Assembly: GCF_040779325.2 (NCBI RefSeq)
Contig: NZ_JBFONT020000002.1
Location: 886,225-950,224, forward strand
Reading direction: 5' to 3'
DNA from: Aestuariibius violaceus
Lineage (GTDB): Bacteria > Pseudomonadota > Alphaproteobacteria > Rhodobacterales > Rhodobacteraceae
DNA: 64,000 bases
Shown here in pieces: positions 46,131 through 54,856 of the stretch (position 1 is the first letter of the stretch; the number at the start of each line of letters is the position of its first letter). The notes under the pieces were generated by a model, which had not been told where the DNA came from, made no database searches, and worked only from the letters and a program-made list of their open reading frames with translations. Position numbers and translations under genes: made by a program.

Positions 46131-46277
46131 GAAGACTGACGATCGGCCGATAGAACGTTTCGCGCGCTATGCCCCAGTCAATCAAAACTTCATGCCGTTC
46201 GAAGCGAAGTTCGGATTTATGTGCTGCTTCGACCTCTAAGGGCTGCGAATGTTGCGAAGCATGAACGATAGCTTTGA

Positions 46278-47831
46278 GCTGATTCCGTTGAAAAACTCTT
46301 TGATATTGGCACCTCGGTTTGTGCTATCGCTTTGAATTTTTTGGGATGTGGAAGTCGTACCCGCTTTTTCATCCTATGGCGGGGACCATCGGCTTGAGCT
46401 TGGCCAGTTTCCTGAGGTTTTGGGCGGTGGCTGCGAGGGTAAACTCGTCTTGAACGCCGCAGGGCCCTCGTAATCTGAGGCGACCCAGCCCGAGGATGCG
46501 TTTGAGGTGGGCGAAGAGCATCTCGACTTTCTTGCGCCGCCGCTGGGCAGTTGGATTGAACTCTGAGGCCGTGCATTGGCGGGCGAAGTCTCGGACGTTC
46601 TCGTACTTCTCGCGATGAATCGCGCGTGCTTCTGAGTTGGGGCAGCATTTGACCGTTAGAGCACATCTCGAGCAATCGGACTTCAACGCCCGATACTTGC
46701 GGGCGCGCCAACTCGGGGCATTCCGCTTTGGATCGGAATAGGTCCGCCAAGTATGTCGCATCTCCTTGCCGCCCGAACAGATGTAGCGGTCGTTCTCATC
46801 ATCCCATGTGAAGTCGGATCGCGAGAAGGTTCCGTCGGTCCGTTCGCCCTTGTCGAAGACAGGGATGAAGGGGAGGATTTGGCGCTTCAGAGCCAGCCAG
46901 ACCAGATTGTCGGACGACCCGTTGGCCGTGTCAGCGGCGATCCAATCAGGCTTCAAGCGAAACCAGTCTTCGGTGCGGTCGAGCATCTTTCGCATCGCAC
47001 CGACCTCTGCGGTCTTGTTAGACCGGCTGGCGTCCAAATCGACAATGATCCCGTGGTCCGTGTCGATCAGGTAGTTGTCAGAATAGGCAAAGAACGCAGG
47101 GCCTTTACGCGCTGCTGTCCATTGGCTGGCAGGGTCAGCATGCGCGGTGAACTTGGGCTTGGCCGTTGTAGCTGCGCCAAAAGCCTCATCATCCAGCGTG
47201 TCGAGGTACTCGCGCACTGCGCGGGGCGCATCATTCGGATCAATCTCGCGGGCCGCCCAGTCCTCGGGATTGCTCGAGTTCTGCTTCTGAACATCGGCGC
47301 TGACCAAACTGGCGTCGACCGCGAAGCCCTGACCACCAACCAAGCCTTCCTTCATGCAGCAAGCAACCGTCGTCTCGAATACATGTCGCAGCAGATCGCT
47401 TTCGCGGAACCGACCATGACGGTTCTTGGAAAAGGTCGAGTGATCCGGGATGCGATCCGTCAAATCGAGGCGGCAAAACCAGCGGTAAGCAAGGTTCAGA
47501 TGCACTTCTTCACAGAGCCGCCGTTCCGATCGAATACCGAAGCAATACCCAACCAAAAGCATTCTGAACAGCAACTCGGGATCAACCGAAGGACGCCCTG
47601 TGTGGCTGTAGAAATCCGCCAGATGTGCGCGGACGCTGGTCGGATCAACGAACCGATCAATCGACCGCAGCAAGTGATCTTGCGGGACGTGATCTTCGAG
47701 CGAGAACTCGTAGAACAACGCGGATTGCGCTTCCTGCCGCGGTCCCATCATAGCCAATCCTACCACTGGATGAGAGAATTGAATCAGCGACTTGCGACAC
47801 GATCAAGTACGAGTTTTTCAACGGAATCAGC
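46278..47831 (-). mobile_element. Complete IS1182-like insertion sequence
   Basis: About 1.55 kb bounded by perfect terminal inverted repeats. The left end (46279-46298) reads CTGATTCCGTTGAAAAACTC and the right end (47811-47830) is its exact reverse complement; one more base pairs outside on both sides. It contains one full transposase gene. Obvious target duplications are not seen in the flanking bases, so it may have lost them by recombination. Confidence 0.88.
46369..47751 (-). CDS. IS1182 family transposase
   Basis: 460 residues, complete. N-terminal domain 'FYEFSLEDHVPQDHLLRSIDRFV' and 'LLFRMLLVGYCFGIRSERRLCEEVHLNLAYRWFCRLDL' are family hallmarks. The DDE catalytic core spans 'VDASLVSADV', 'DWIAADTANGSSDNL' and the final 'KKVEMLFAHLKRILGLGRLRLRG'. 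A Cys-rich segment (CSRCALTVKCC) lies before the last block. The start ATG 47751 follows GTAGGATTGG; the GTG at 47766 is a weaker option. Confidence 0.92.
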   Translation of the reverse strand: MMGPRQEAQSALFYEFSLEDHVPQDHLLRSIDRFVDPTSVRAHLADFYSHTGRPSVDPELLFRMLLVGYCFGIRSERRLCEEVHLNLAYRWFCRLDLTDRIPDHSTFSKNRHGRFRESDLLRHVFETTVACCMKEGLVGGQGFAVDASLVSADVQKQNSSNPEDWAAREIDPNDAPRAVREYLDTLDDEAFGAATTAKPKFTAHADPASQWTAARKGPAFFAYSDNYLIDTDHGIIVDLDASRSNKTAEVGAMRKMLDRTEDWFRLKPDWIAADTANGSSDNLVWLALKRQILPFIPVFDKGERTDGTFSRSDFTWDDENDRYICSGGKEMRHTWRTYSDPKRNAPSWRARKYRALKSDCSRCALTVKCCPNSEARAIHREKYENVRDFARQCTASEFNPTAQRRRKKVEMLFAHLKRILGLGRLRLRGPCGVQDEFTLAATAQNLRKLAKLKPMVPAIG

Positions 47832-47887
47832 CCAAAACAACGGATGCTGCAGGGTCGACGAACGTCCCCTATTTTGCCAATCGCAAT

Positions 47888-48172
47888 TCAGTTTGATGGA
47901 TTGAGGAAGGCATAGGCCGTAAGCGCCATACCAAGCAAGAAGAGCAATGCAATCAAGAGGTATGTGCCCGTGCCGGCGGCCAACTGCTGGGCAGTTGGGA
48001 AAAACATACGGAAGGCTCCGGCGAAAATGAGAAGCCATCCGGACAAGGTGACCAGCAGACGGAAGTCCAGTGACCAAAGGTTGTGGCTGGTGATAATAAC
48101 CAAACGGCCAATGAGAAAGAGCAGCCCGTTTAGATAAACGACCGCGGGATGTACATCGGCCCAAATCCTCAA
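47888..48172 (-). CDS. Small hydrophobic membrane protein
   Basis: 94 residues with three hydrophobic segments ('VVYLNGLLFLIGRLVIITSH', 'FRLLVTLSGWLLIFAGAFRMFF', 'YLLIALLFLLGMALTAYAFL'). No ATG lies at the front; TTG at 48172 is the only start that keeps 'IWADVHPAVVYLNG', and an in-frame stop lies just before it. It ends 57 bp from the IS right terminus. No family assigned. Confidence 0.5.
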   Translation of the reverse strand: MRIWADVHPAVVYLNGLLFLIGRLVIITSHNLWSLDFRLLVTLSGWLLIFAGAFRMFFPTAQQLAAGTGTYLLIALLFLLGMALTAYAFLNPSN

Positions 48173-48630
48173 ATTCAGATGTCGTTACCACTACCAAGGT
48201 GGGCCCTGGTAGTGGTAACAATGCGACTAGAGGTGTCCATGGGGCGGGATCCCTTTTTCGGAAGGCGACCTCATGATCCGTGGATATGTAGCGCTAGTCC
48301 TGCATGCAATTTGCTCCTGCCAACATACGGATCAGTGTCATGAAAACAGACTTACTGGTCGCGGTCCGATTGACCGTTTCGTCCGCGAACTGCGAGTTGG
48401 CTTGAACCCTGATTTTGCGGTCGCAGCGAATGGCAGCTCTAACGGGCAGCACCGCAGCATAGAAGCGAAATGATCAAGGGCTGGTTCGGGCCGTGACCTG
48501 ATCTGTGCATCAAAGCCGTCAGACGCGGTCGGAATTCTGCGCCGCCTAACAATTGGGCGCCTCGCCACCTTTTGATGCCGCATTGCAGAATTTTATTGCT
48601 GCGCCCGCAGCATGGCCCCATGCTGATCTG
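48173..48630. other. Intergenic region upstream of nasT, 458 bp
   Basis: No credible gene. It should hold the promoter of nasTS. A partial match to the dispersed repeat lies at 48423-48460 and a strong hairpin at 48608-48625 next to the nasT start. Confidence 0.5.
48608..48625 (+). promoter_or_regulatory. Hairpin immediately before the nasT start codon
   Basis: CAGCATGG, CC, CCATGCTG: perfect 8-bp inverted repeat ending 5 nt before the nasT ATG (48631). No purine-rich ribosome-binding site is visible; the hairpin occupies the place where one should be. This may restrain nasT translation or bind a regulator. Confidence 0.5.
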
Positions 48631-49215
48631 ATGTCCAAGCCGCTTTCGATCATCGTCGCAGAGCCAGATCGCGACAGAGCGCTCATGATCGTCGACAGCC
48701 TGCGCGAGGCCGGCGACAACGACATTCGGGTGATATCTGAGATATCGGGTCTTTCTCGGCAGATTACCGAGATACAGCCCGACATTGTCATCGTGGACAT
48801 AACCAGCCCGACACGCGACATGATCGAAGAACTGACGCTGGCGACGTCTCCTCTGGAGCGTCCTGTCGCGGTCTTCACTGACAGAAGCGACGATAGCATG
48901 ACGAAGGCCGCGATCGAGGCGGGGGTGTCGGCATATGTCGTTGACGACCTGCGACCGGAACGATTGCGACCGGTGATCGCCGCCGCGATCGCCCGGTTCA
49001 ACATGTTCCGTCGGATGCGGGACGAACTGAATGAAACGAAACGCGCGCTTGAAGAACGAAAGACCATCGACCGCGCGAAGGGTCTGCTGATGAAAGCGCG
49101 GGGGATCGGCGAGGACGAGGCATATGCGCTTCTGCGGAAGACAGCCATGAACCAGGGCAAGAAGATTTCCGACGTGGCCCAGGCGCTGGTGACGGCAGCG
49201 GATCTTCTGTCGTGA
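48631..49215 (+). CDS. nasT: Nitrate-responsive antiterminator NasT (ANTAR)
   Basis: 194 residues. N-terminal pseudo-receiver ('IIVAEPDRDRALMIVDSL', Asp in 'IVIVDITSP', but the conserved Lys near 'SAYVVDDL' is absent). Then a coiled-coil linker ('RFNMFRRMRDELNETKRALEERKTIDRAKGLLM') and the ANTAR RNA-binding domain ('KGLLMKARGIGEDEAYALLRKTAMNQGKKISDVAQALV'). In Azotobacter and Paracoccus NasT binds a two-hairpin leader RNA and prevents termination when released by NasS. A matching leader is present downstream at 50496. Start ATG 48631. Confidence 0.93.
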   Translation: MSKPLSIIVAEPDRDRALMIVDSLREAGDNDIRVISEISGLSRQITEIQPDIVIVDITSPTRDMIEELTLATSPLERPVAVFTDRSDDSMTKAAIEAGVSAYVVDDLRPERLRPVIAAAIARFNMFRRMRDELNETKRALEERKTIDRAKGLLMKARGIGEDEAYALLRKTAMNQGKKISDVAQALVTAADLLS

Positions 49216-50387
49216 CTTTGGCACGCCTATCCGTTGCCTTTATTCCTCTGACCGATGCCGCGTCACTCATTGCGGCGAAGGAAATGGGGTTTGCGCATGA
49301 GGAAGGGCTGGCGCTTGATCTGGTCCGGGCGCCGTCTTGGTCTTCCTTGCGAGACATGCTGGCCTTCGGGGCCGTGGAGGCCGCGCATCTTCTTGCACCG
49401 GTTCCCGTCGCCATGGCTCTTGGCGTCGGCGGCGTTGCGGCCGACGTTTCCGCGCTCATGGTCATGTCGGTCAATGGCACGGTTGTCGGGGTCTCCAACA
49501 AGCTTGCGGATCGCCTGAGGGATGCTGCCGAGCCGTTGGACTTTTCCGACGCGACCGCTGCGGGGAAAGTCCTGACCTCGGCAGGAGAAGAGCTCAGGGT
49601 CGGAGTTCCGTTCCCGTTTTCCATGCATGCGGAGCTTCTCTACTATTGGCTGGCGGCCTCGGGTCTGCCGGCATCCCAAGGGCTTGTCATCCGAACGGTA
49701 CCGCCGCCTCTCATGGCCGAGGCTCTCGCGGCAGGTGAAATCGATGCGTTCTGCGTCGGTGAACCTTGGGGATCGAAATCCGTCGAAAGCGGCGTGGGCA
49801 CTCTGCTTTTGCCCGGACGCGCGATCTGGAGCTTCGCACCCGAAAAGGTGCTGGCAGTCCGCTCGATCTGGGCGGCGGAAAATGCTGACCTGACGGGACG
49901 ACTGATGCGGGCGGTCTGGAAAGCTTCGCGGTGGCTTGGAACAGGCGGGGCCCTGACGACCGCGGCCGAACTCCTTTCGCGGGAAAGCTACCTGGATCTG
50001 GCACCGGAAATCATAGATCGCGCCCTCACGGGTCAGTTTGTGGTGAACGGGCGCGGAGAAACCCGGGAATGCGCCGGTTTCATCGAATTTCACCGGGGTG
50101 CCGCCAATTTTCCGTGGCGAAGCCAGGCGGCTTGGATCGGGGGGCAGATTGCCGGGCGTCTTGGTATCGACAGGCGTCACGCCATGGATGCCGCCCGCGC
50201 AACGTTTCGAACCGATCTCTATCGACAGCACCTTGGCGACACGGGGGCCATCCTGCCGGGCGCATCGGAAAAAATCGAGGGGGGAATCGTCGAGGGAACG
50301 GCCGTCGCTGCCGACAACGGTCGGCTCATCCTTCCCGAAAACCGGTTCTTCGACGGCAAGATTTTTGATCCGACGGATGGTCTCTGA
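49212..50387 (+). CDS. nasS: Nitrate/nitrite sensor NasS
   Basis: 391 residues. It is a NrtA/CmpA-type binding protein ('FIPLTDAASLIAAKEMGFAHEEGLALDLVRAPSW', 'VGVPFPFSMHAELLYYWLAASGL', 'DAFCVGEPWGSKSV') but has no signal peptide, so it works in the cytoplasm. NasS holds NasT inactive until it binds nitrate or nitrite. The GTG at 49212 overlaps the nasT stop codon, ensuring coupled production. Confidence 0.92.
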   Translation: MTLARLSVAFIPLTDAASLIAAKEMGFAHEEGLALDLVRAPSWSSLRDMLAFGAVEAAHLLAPVPVAMALGVGGVAADVSALMVMSVNGTVVGVSNKLADRLRDAAEPLDFSDATAAGKVLTSAGEELRVGVPFPFSMHAELLYYWLAASGLPASQGLVIRTVPPPLMAEALAAGEIDAFCVGEPWGSKSVESGVGTLLLPGRAIWSFAPEKVLAVRSIWAAENADLTGRLMRAVWKASRWLGTGGALTTAAELLSRESYLDLAPEIIDRALTGQFVVNGRGETRECAGFIEFHRGAANFPWRSQAAWIGGQIAGRLGIDRRHAMDAARATFRTDLYRQHLGDTGAILPGASEKIEGGIVEGTAVAADNGRLILPENRFFDGKIFDPTDGL

Positions 50388-50495
50388 TCAAAAATCAGGC
50401 GCTTTTGCCGGGTGAAATGCGGCAGCGCAGAAAAATCCGCTTGGATTCGACACGCGGCGTTGCGCCGGCCTCGCGTCCTGTGAAGCATCAGCTCT

Positions 50496-50554
50496 GAGAG
50501 CAACGGCGCTCTCCCTTCTTACCCATGACAGGGCAATCCGAGCACAGCCGCTCG
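50496..50554 (+). ncRNA. Two-hairpin ANTAR target RNA in the nrt-nas leader
   Basis: Hairpin 1 (50496-50513): GAGAGC, loop AACGGC, GCTCTC. Hairpin 2 (50539-50554): CGAGC, loop ACAGCC, GCTCG. Both loops are six nucleotides with A at position 1 and G at position 4, the recognised ANTAR-binding signature described for EutV/NasR-type proteins. The pair lies between nasS and nrtA, just before a terminator, and nasT is the adjacent gene. Confidence 0.88.
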
Positions 50555-50560
50555 ACCGTT

Positions 50561-50600
50561 CCCGACGCCAGGCGTCCGGGATGGTCTGGCGGCTTTTTTG
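50561..50600 (+). terminator. Leader terminator with overlapping alternative hairpin
   Basis: The terminator stem CGCCAG (50566-50571) pairs with CTGGCG (50586-50591), followed by GC and TTTTTTGTTTT. An alternative hairpin (50561-50580) pairs CCCGACGC with GCGTCCGGG with one bulged base; it uses the left arm of the terminator, so the two cannot form together. This is the expected architecture of a regulated attenuator 40 bp ahead of nrtA. Confidence 0.85.
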
Positions 50601-50642
50601 TTTTGCGCGGACCACGCGCATCTAAAGACAGGGGGACACCCG

Positions 50643-52007
50643 ATGAAATACCTACTGAGCGCCGCTGCTGCGGCCCTGACCGTCACCAGCGCATCGGCCC
50701 AGATGCTGGAGCTGGAAAAGGACGAACTGACCTTCGGTTTCATCAAACTCACTGACATGGCCCCGCTCGCGGTCGCCTATGAACAGGGCTATTTCCTCGA
50801 TGAGGGTCTTTTCGTCACGCTCGAAGCGCAGGCCAACTGGAAGGTGCTTCTCGACGGTGTCATCGACGGCCAGCTTGACGGCGCCCACATGCTTGCCGGT
50901 CAGCCACTGGCTGCGACGATAGGGTACGGCACCGAGGCGCACATCATCACGCCCTTCTCGATGGACCTGAACGGCAACGGCATTACCGTGTCGAACGAGG
51001 TCTGGGACCTGATGCGGCCGCATATCCCGTCGATGGAGGACGGTCGCCCCCAGCATCCGATCAGCGCCGAGGCCCTCGCTCCGGTCGTCGAGCAGTTCCG
51101 TGACGAGGGCAAGCCCTTCAACATGGGCATGGTCTTCCCGGTCTCGACCCACAATTACGAGCTGCGCTACTGGCTTGCCGCCGGTGGCCTGCACCCGGGC
51201 TATTACAGCCCGGAGAACATCAGCGGCCAGATCGCCGCGGACGTCTTCCTGTCCGTGACGCCGCCGCCGCAGATGCCCGCCACGCTCGAAGCCGGCACCA
51301 TCTATGGCTACTGCGTGGGCGAGCCATGGAACCAGCAGGCCGTCTTCAAGGGCATCGGCGTCCCGGTCATCACCGACTACCAGATCTGGAAGAACAACCC
51401 GGAAAAGGTTTTCGGCATCACCAATGAGTTCGCCGCGCAATACCCGAACACGACGCTTGCCGTCACAAAGGCGCTTATCCGCGCGGCCATCTGGCTGGAT
51501 GAGAACGACAACGCCAACCGCCCCGAGGCCGTCGAAATCCTGTCGCGCCCGGAATATGTCGGCGCGGATTACGACGTCATCGCCAACTCGATGACCGGTT
51601 TCTTCGAGTTCGAGAAGGGCGACAAGCGGGACATCCCCGACTTCAACGTGTTCTTCCGCTACAACGCGACCTATCCGTTCTATTCGGATGCCGTCTGGTA
51701 CCTGACCCAGATGCGCCGCTGGGGCCAGATCCCCGAGGCGAAGTCCGACGCCTGGTACGACGAGGTGGCAAGAAAGGTCTACAAGCCCGAGATCTATCTC
51801 GAAGCGGCCCGCCTGCTGGTCGACGAGGGCTTCGCCAACGAGGCGGACTTCCCATGGGACAGCGACGGCTACAAGGCACCGACGCCGGCCGCCGACATCA
51901 TCGACGGCATCCCCTATGACGGCCGTGCGCCCAACGCCTACCTCGAAAGCCTGCCCATCGGGCTGAAGGCCGATCAGATCGTGGTCGGTTCCGAAGTTCA
52001 GGGCTGA
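50643..52007 (+). CDS. nrtA: Nitrate ABC transporter substrate-binding protein NrtA
   Basis: 454 residues. Short signal peptide (MKYLLSAAAAALTVTSASA), then a NrtA/CmpA-type fold: 'LTFGFIKLTDMAPLAVAYEQGYFLDEGL', 'VFPVSTHNYELRYWLAAGGLHPGYY', 'GYCVGEPWNQQAV'. It lacks a lipobox, so it is a soluble periplasmic protein, unlike the cyanobacterial NrtA lipoprotein. Start ATG 50643; CAGGGGGA is the likely ribosome-binding site. Confidence 0.92.
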   Translation: MKYLLSAAAAALTVTSASAQMLELEKDELTFGFIKLTDMAPLAVAYEQGYFLDEGLFVTLEAQANWKVLLDGVIDGQLDGAHMLAGQPLAATIGYGTEAHIITPFSMDLNGNGITVSNEVWDLMRPHIPSMEDGRPQHPISAEALAPVVEQFRDEGKPFNMGMVFPVSTHNYELRYWLAAGGLHPGYYSPENISGQIAADVFLSVTPPPQMPATLEAGTIYGYCVGEPWNQQAVFKGIGVPVITDYQIWKNNPEKVFGITNEFAAQYPNTTLAVTKALIRAAIWLDENDNANRPEAVEILSRPEYVGADYDVIANSMTGFFEFEKGDKRDIPDFNVFFRYNATYPFYSDAVWYLTQMRRWGQIPEAKSDAWYDEVARKVYKPEIYLEAARLLVDEGFANEADFPWDSDGYKAPTPAADIIDGIPYDGRAPNAYLESLPIGLKADQIVVGSEVQG

Positions 52008-52086
52008 CGCCAGACCGGGCCGCTCGTCCACCTTTCTGAGCGGCCCGAACCGCGATCCTTCCATTCCTTGAGGCAGGGGCAGACCC

Positions 52087-53163
52087 ATGACCGCAGTTGA
52101 CCCGAATTTCGCCACCGACGCCGCGCGCGAAGCCCGTCGCGCCGTCTGGTTCACCCGCATCAACAAAGCCGACAAGTGGTTCACCGTCCTCGGTCTTTCC
52201 TGGCTGACACCGATGCTCAAGGCCGCGGCGGGCGACAACCCGCGCGCGCAATTGGGCGAGGTCTGGCGCCTTCTGGGCGTGCCGCTTCTCGCCATCGTCG
52301 GCTTCCTCGCGCTCTGGGCGACACTGGCGCCGCAGGTCCAGACCTCCCTCGGCGCGGTCCCGGGTCCGGCGCAGGTGTGGGAACAGGCGGTCAATCTCCA
52401 CGAAGACGCCGTGCGCAAAGGCGAAAGCCGCGCCAAGTTTCAGGCCCAGGTCGCAACGCTCAACGAACGCCGCATCGCCAACGGGCAAGACCCCGTCGAG
52501 CGCGCCTATACCGGTGCACCGACCTACTACCAGCAGATCGGCACTTCCATCGCGACCGTCTTCTTCGGCTTCCTGATCGCCACTGTCGTCGCGGTGCCGC
52601 TTGGCATTGCCGCGGGCCTGTCGAAGACCGCGAATGCCGCGCTGAACCCGCTGATCCAGATCTTCAAACCGGTCTCGCCGCTTGCCTGGCTCCCCATCGT
52701 GACGATGATCGTCTCGGCGGTCTATGCGACGAATGACGGCTTCTTTGCCAAATCGTTCCTGATCTCGGCCATTACGGTGACGCTCTGCTCGCTCTGGCCG
52801 ACGCTCATCAACACCGCGCTCGGCGTGGCGAGCATCGACAAGGACCTCGTCAATGTCTCGAAGGTGCTGAAAATGGGCACCTGGACCAAGATCACCAAGC
52901 TGGTCCTGCCCTCCGCCCTGCCGCTGATTTTTACCGGCCTCCGCCTGTCGCTCGGCGTCGGCTGGATGGTGCTGATCGCAGCGGAGATGCTCGCGCAGAA
53001 CCCGGGCCTCGGCAAGTTCGTCTGGGACGAGTTCCAGAATGGCTCCAGCCAGTCGCTCGCCAGGATCATGGTCGCGGTGCTGACCATCGGCGTGATCGGG
53101 TTCCTCCTCGACCGGCTGATGTACGCGATCCAGGCGGCCTTCACCTTCACGAACCACCGGTGA
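52087..53163 (+). CDS. nrtB: Nitrate ABC transporter permease NrtB
   Basis: 358 residues. Long N-terminal ~60-residue extension, then a hydrophobic segment 'LLAIVGFLALWATLAP'. A ~75-residue loop rich in charged residues ('EDAVRKGESRAKFQAQVATLNERRIANGQ') follows, and then the BPD-type permease core with the EAA-like loop 'KVLKMGTWTKITKLVLPSALPLIFTGLRL'. The long charged loop between the first and second membrane segments is typical of bacterial nitrate permeases of this kind. Confidence 0.9.
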   Translation: MTAVDPNFATDAAREARRAVWFTRINKADKWFTVLGLSWLTPMLKAAAGDNPRAQLGEVWRLLGVPLLAIVGFLALWATLAPQVQTSLGAVPGPAQVWEQAVNLHEDAVRKGESRAKFQAQVATLNERRIANGQDPVERAYTGAPTYYQQIGTSIATVFFGFLIATVVAVPLGIAAGLSKTANAALNPLIQIFKPVSPLAWLPIVTMIVSAVYATNDGFFAKSFLISAITVTLCSLWPTLINTALGVASIDKDLVNVSKVLKMGTWTKITKLVLPSALPLIFTGLRLSLGVGWMVLIAAEMLAQNPGLGKFVWDEFQNGSSQSLARIMVAVLTIGVIGFLLDRLMYAIQAAFTFTNHR

Positions 53164-54851
53164 GCGCGATGAGCATCCTGAAACTCGAAAACGTCTCGAA
53201 GAGCTATGGCACGGGCATCCATGCCGCGCCGGTGCTGAGCGGGATCGACCTTGAGGTGAAGGAGGGCGAGTTCCTCGTTCTCCTCGGCTTCTCCGGCACC
53301 GGCAAGACGACGCTCATCAACCTTCTTGCGGGACTTGAGACGCCCACGAGCGGTTCGGCCACCTTCAAGGGCGCCCCGATCACGGGGCCTGGACCGGAAC
53401 GCGGTGTCATTTTCCAAAGCTATTCGCTCATGCCGTGGCTTACGGTCTCCGGCAACGTAAGGCTCGCTGTCGATACGATCTTTCCGGGCCTCTCCCGCAA
53501 GGAGCGCGCCGAGAAGGTCGATCATTACGTCCGCATGGTCGGCCTGTCCCACGCCGCCACCCGCCGCCCGGCAGAGCTATCGGGCGGGATGCGCCAGCGC
53601 GTCAACGTGGCCCGCGCGCTCGCCATGAACCCCGAGGTGCTGCTTCTCGACGAACCGCTTTCGGCGCTCGATGCGCTCACCCGCGCCAACCTCGCCGACG
53701 AGATTGAGGCGATCTGGGAAGAGGACCGCAAGACCTGCGTGCTCATCACCAACGACGTGGACGAGGCGATCACGCTGGCCGACCGCATCATCGCACTCAA
53801 CCCCGACGGCACGCTGGGGCAGGAATTCACCGTGACCATCCCGCGCCCACGCGACCGGACGGCCATGAACCACGACGAAACCTTCAAGAGCCTCCGCGCG
53901 GACATCACCAAATACCTTATGGATGTCGGTATCGCCGCCAAGATCGAAGGCGTGCGCACACTTCCCGAGGTCACGCCCATCCACGGCGTCCCCACGGCGG
54001 TGGCCGATGCGCAGAAGGGTCTGATCGACAGCCGCTTCCTCGATTTCAGCCAGCTCCACAAGGTTTACCCGACCCCCAAAGGCCCGCTTACCGTGGTCGA
54101 GGATTTCGACCTCAAGATCGACCGTGGCGAGTTCATCTCGCTCATCGGCCATTCCGGCTGCGGCAAGTCCACTGTCCTGACCATGGCCGCCGGTCTGAAC
54201 GAGATCTCGAAGGGGGCCATCAAGCTTGACGGTCGCCACGTCAAAGGCGCCGACCCCGAACGCGCTGTCGTCTTCCAGGCGCCCTCGCTTTTCCCGTGGC
54301 TCACCGCCAAGGAAAACGTCGCCATCGGCGTCGACAAGGTCTATCCGCGCGCCTCCCGGCAGGAACGGCAGGACGTCGTTGAATACTATCTCGAACGGGT
54401 CGGCCTTGCCGAGGCGATGGACAAGCCCGCGCTTGACCTCTCGAACGGCATGAAACAGCGCGTCGGGATCGCCCGCGCCTTCGCCCTCTCGCCGAAGCTG
54501 CTCCTGCTCGACGAGCCCTTCGGCATGCTCGACAGCCTGACCCGCTGGGAGTTGCAGGAGGTCCTGATGGAGGTCTGGTCCCGCACCAAGGTCACCGCGA
54601 TCTGCGTCACCCATGATGTGGATGAGGCGATCCTGCTGGCCGACCGCGTGGTGATGATGACGAACGGACCGCAGGCCACGATCGGCAAGATCACCCAGGT
54701 CGATCTGCCCCGGCCCCGCACACGCAAGGCGCTTCTCGAGCATCCGGATTACTACGCCTATCGGCAGGAGGTGCTCGATTTCCTCGAGGAATACGAACAC
54801 GGTGCGACACCTAAACCGAAACTCAGTCAGGCCGCAATCGCGGCGGAGTAG
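53160..54851 (+). CDS. Nitrate ABC transporter ATPase, fused double domain (NrtC/NrtD-like)
   Basis: 563 residues with two ABC ATPase domains (residues ~5-235 and ~295-525). NBD1: Walker A GFSGTGKTT (43-51), signature LSGGM (140-144), Walker B LLLDEP, but Asn198 in the H-loop position ('LITNDVDEA'). NBD2: Walker A GHSGCGKST (330-338), signature LSNGM (427-431), His485 present. One composite site therefore pairs NBD2 Walker motifs with the intact signature; the other is degenerate on both counts. No NrtA-like regulatory domain is fused. GTG 53160 overlaps the nrtB stop; ATG 53169 is an alternative. Confidence 0.9.
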   Translation: MSAMSILKLENVSKSYGTGIHAAPVLSGIDLEVKEGEFLVLLGFSGTGKTTLINLLAGLETPTSGSATFKGAPITGPGPERGVIFQSYSLMPWLTVSGNVRLAVDTIFPGLSRKERAEKVDHYVRMVGLSHAATRRPAELSGGMRQRVNVARALAMNPEVLLLDEPLSALDALTRANLADEIEAIWEEDRKTCVLITNDVDEAITLADRIIALNPDGTLGQEFTVTIPRPRDRTAMNHDETFKSLRADITKYLMDVGIAAKIEGVRTLPEVTPIHGVPTAVADAQKGLIDSRFLDFSQLHKVYPTPKGPLTVVEDFDLKIDRGEFISLIGHSGCGKSTVLTMAAGLNEISKGAIKLDGRHVKGADPERAVVFQAPSLFPWLTAKENVAIGVDKVYPRASRQERQDVVEYYLERVGLAEAMDKPALDLSNGMKQRVGIARAFALSPKLLLLDEPFGMLDSLTRWELQEVLMEVWSRTKVTAICVTHDVDEAILLADRVVMMTNGPQATIGKITQVDLPRPRTRKALLEHPDYYAYRQEVLDFLEEYEHGATPKPKLSQAAIAAE

Positions 54852-54856
54852 AGCTC

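Noticed and set aside
46217..46750. 177-codon minus-strand frame overlapping the IS end
   Set aside because: It overlaps the transposase gene in another frame and crosses the IS terminus into host DNA; no protein family.
50652..54800. Long minus-strand frames opposite nrtA, nrtB and the fused ATPase
   Set aside because: All antisense to well-identified transporter genes.
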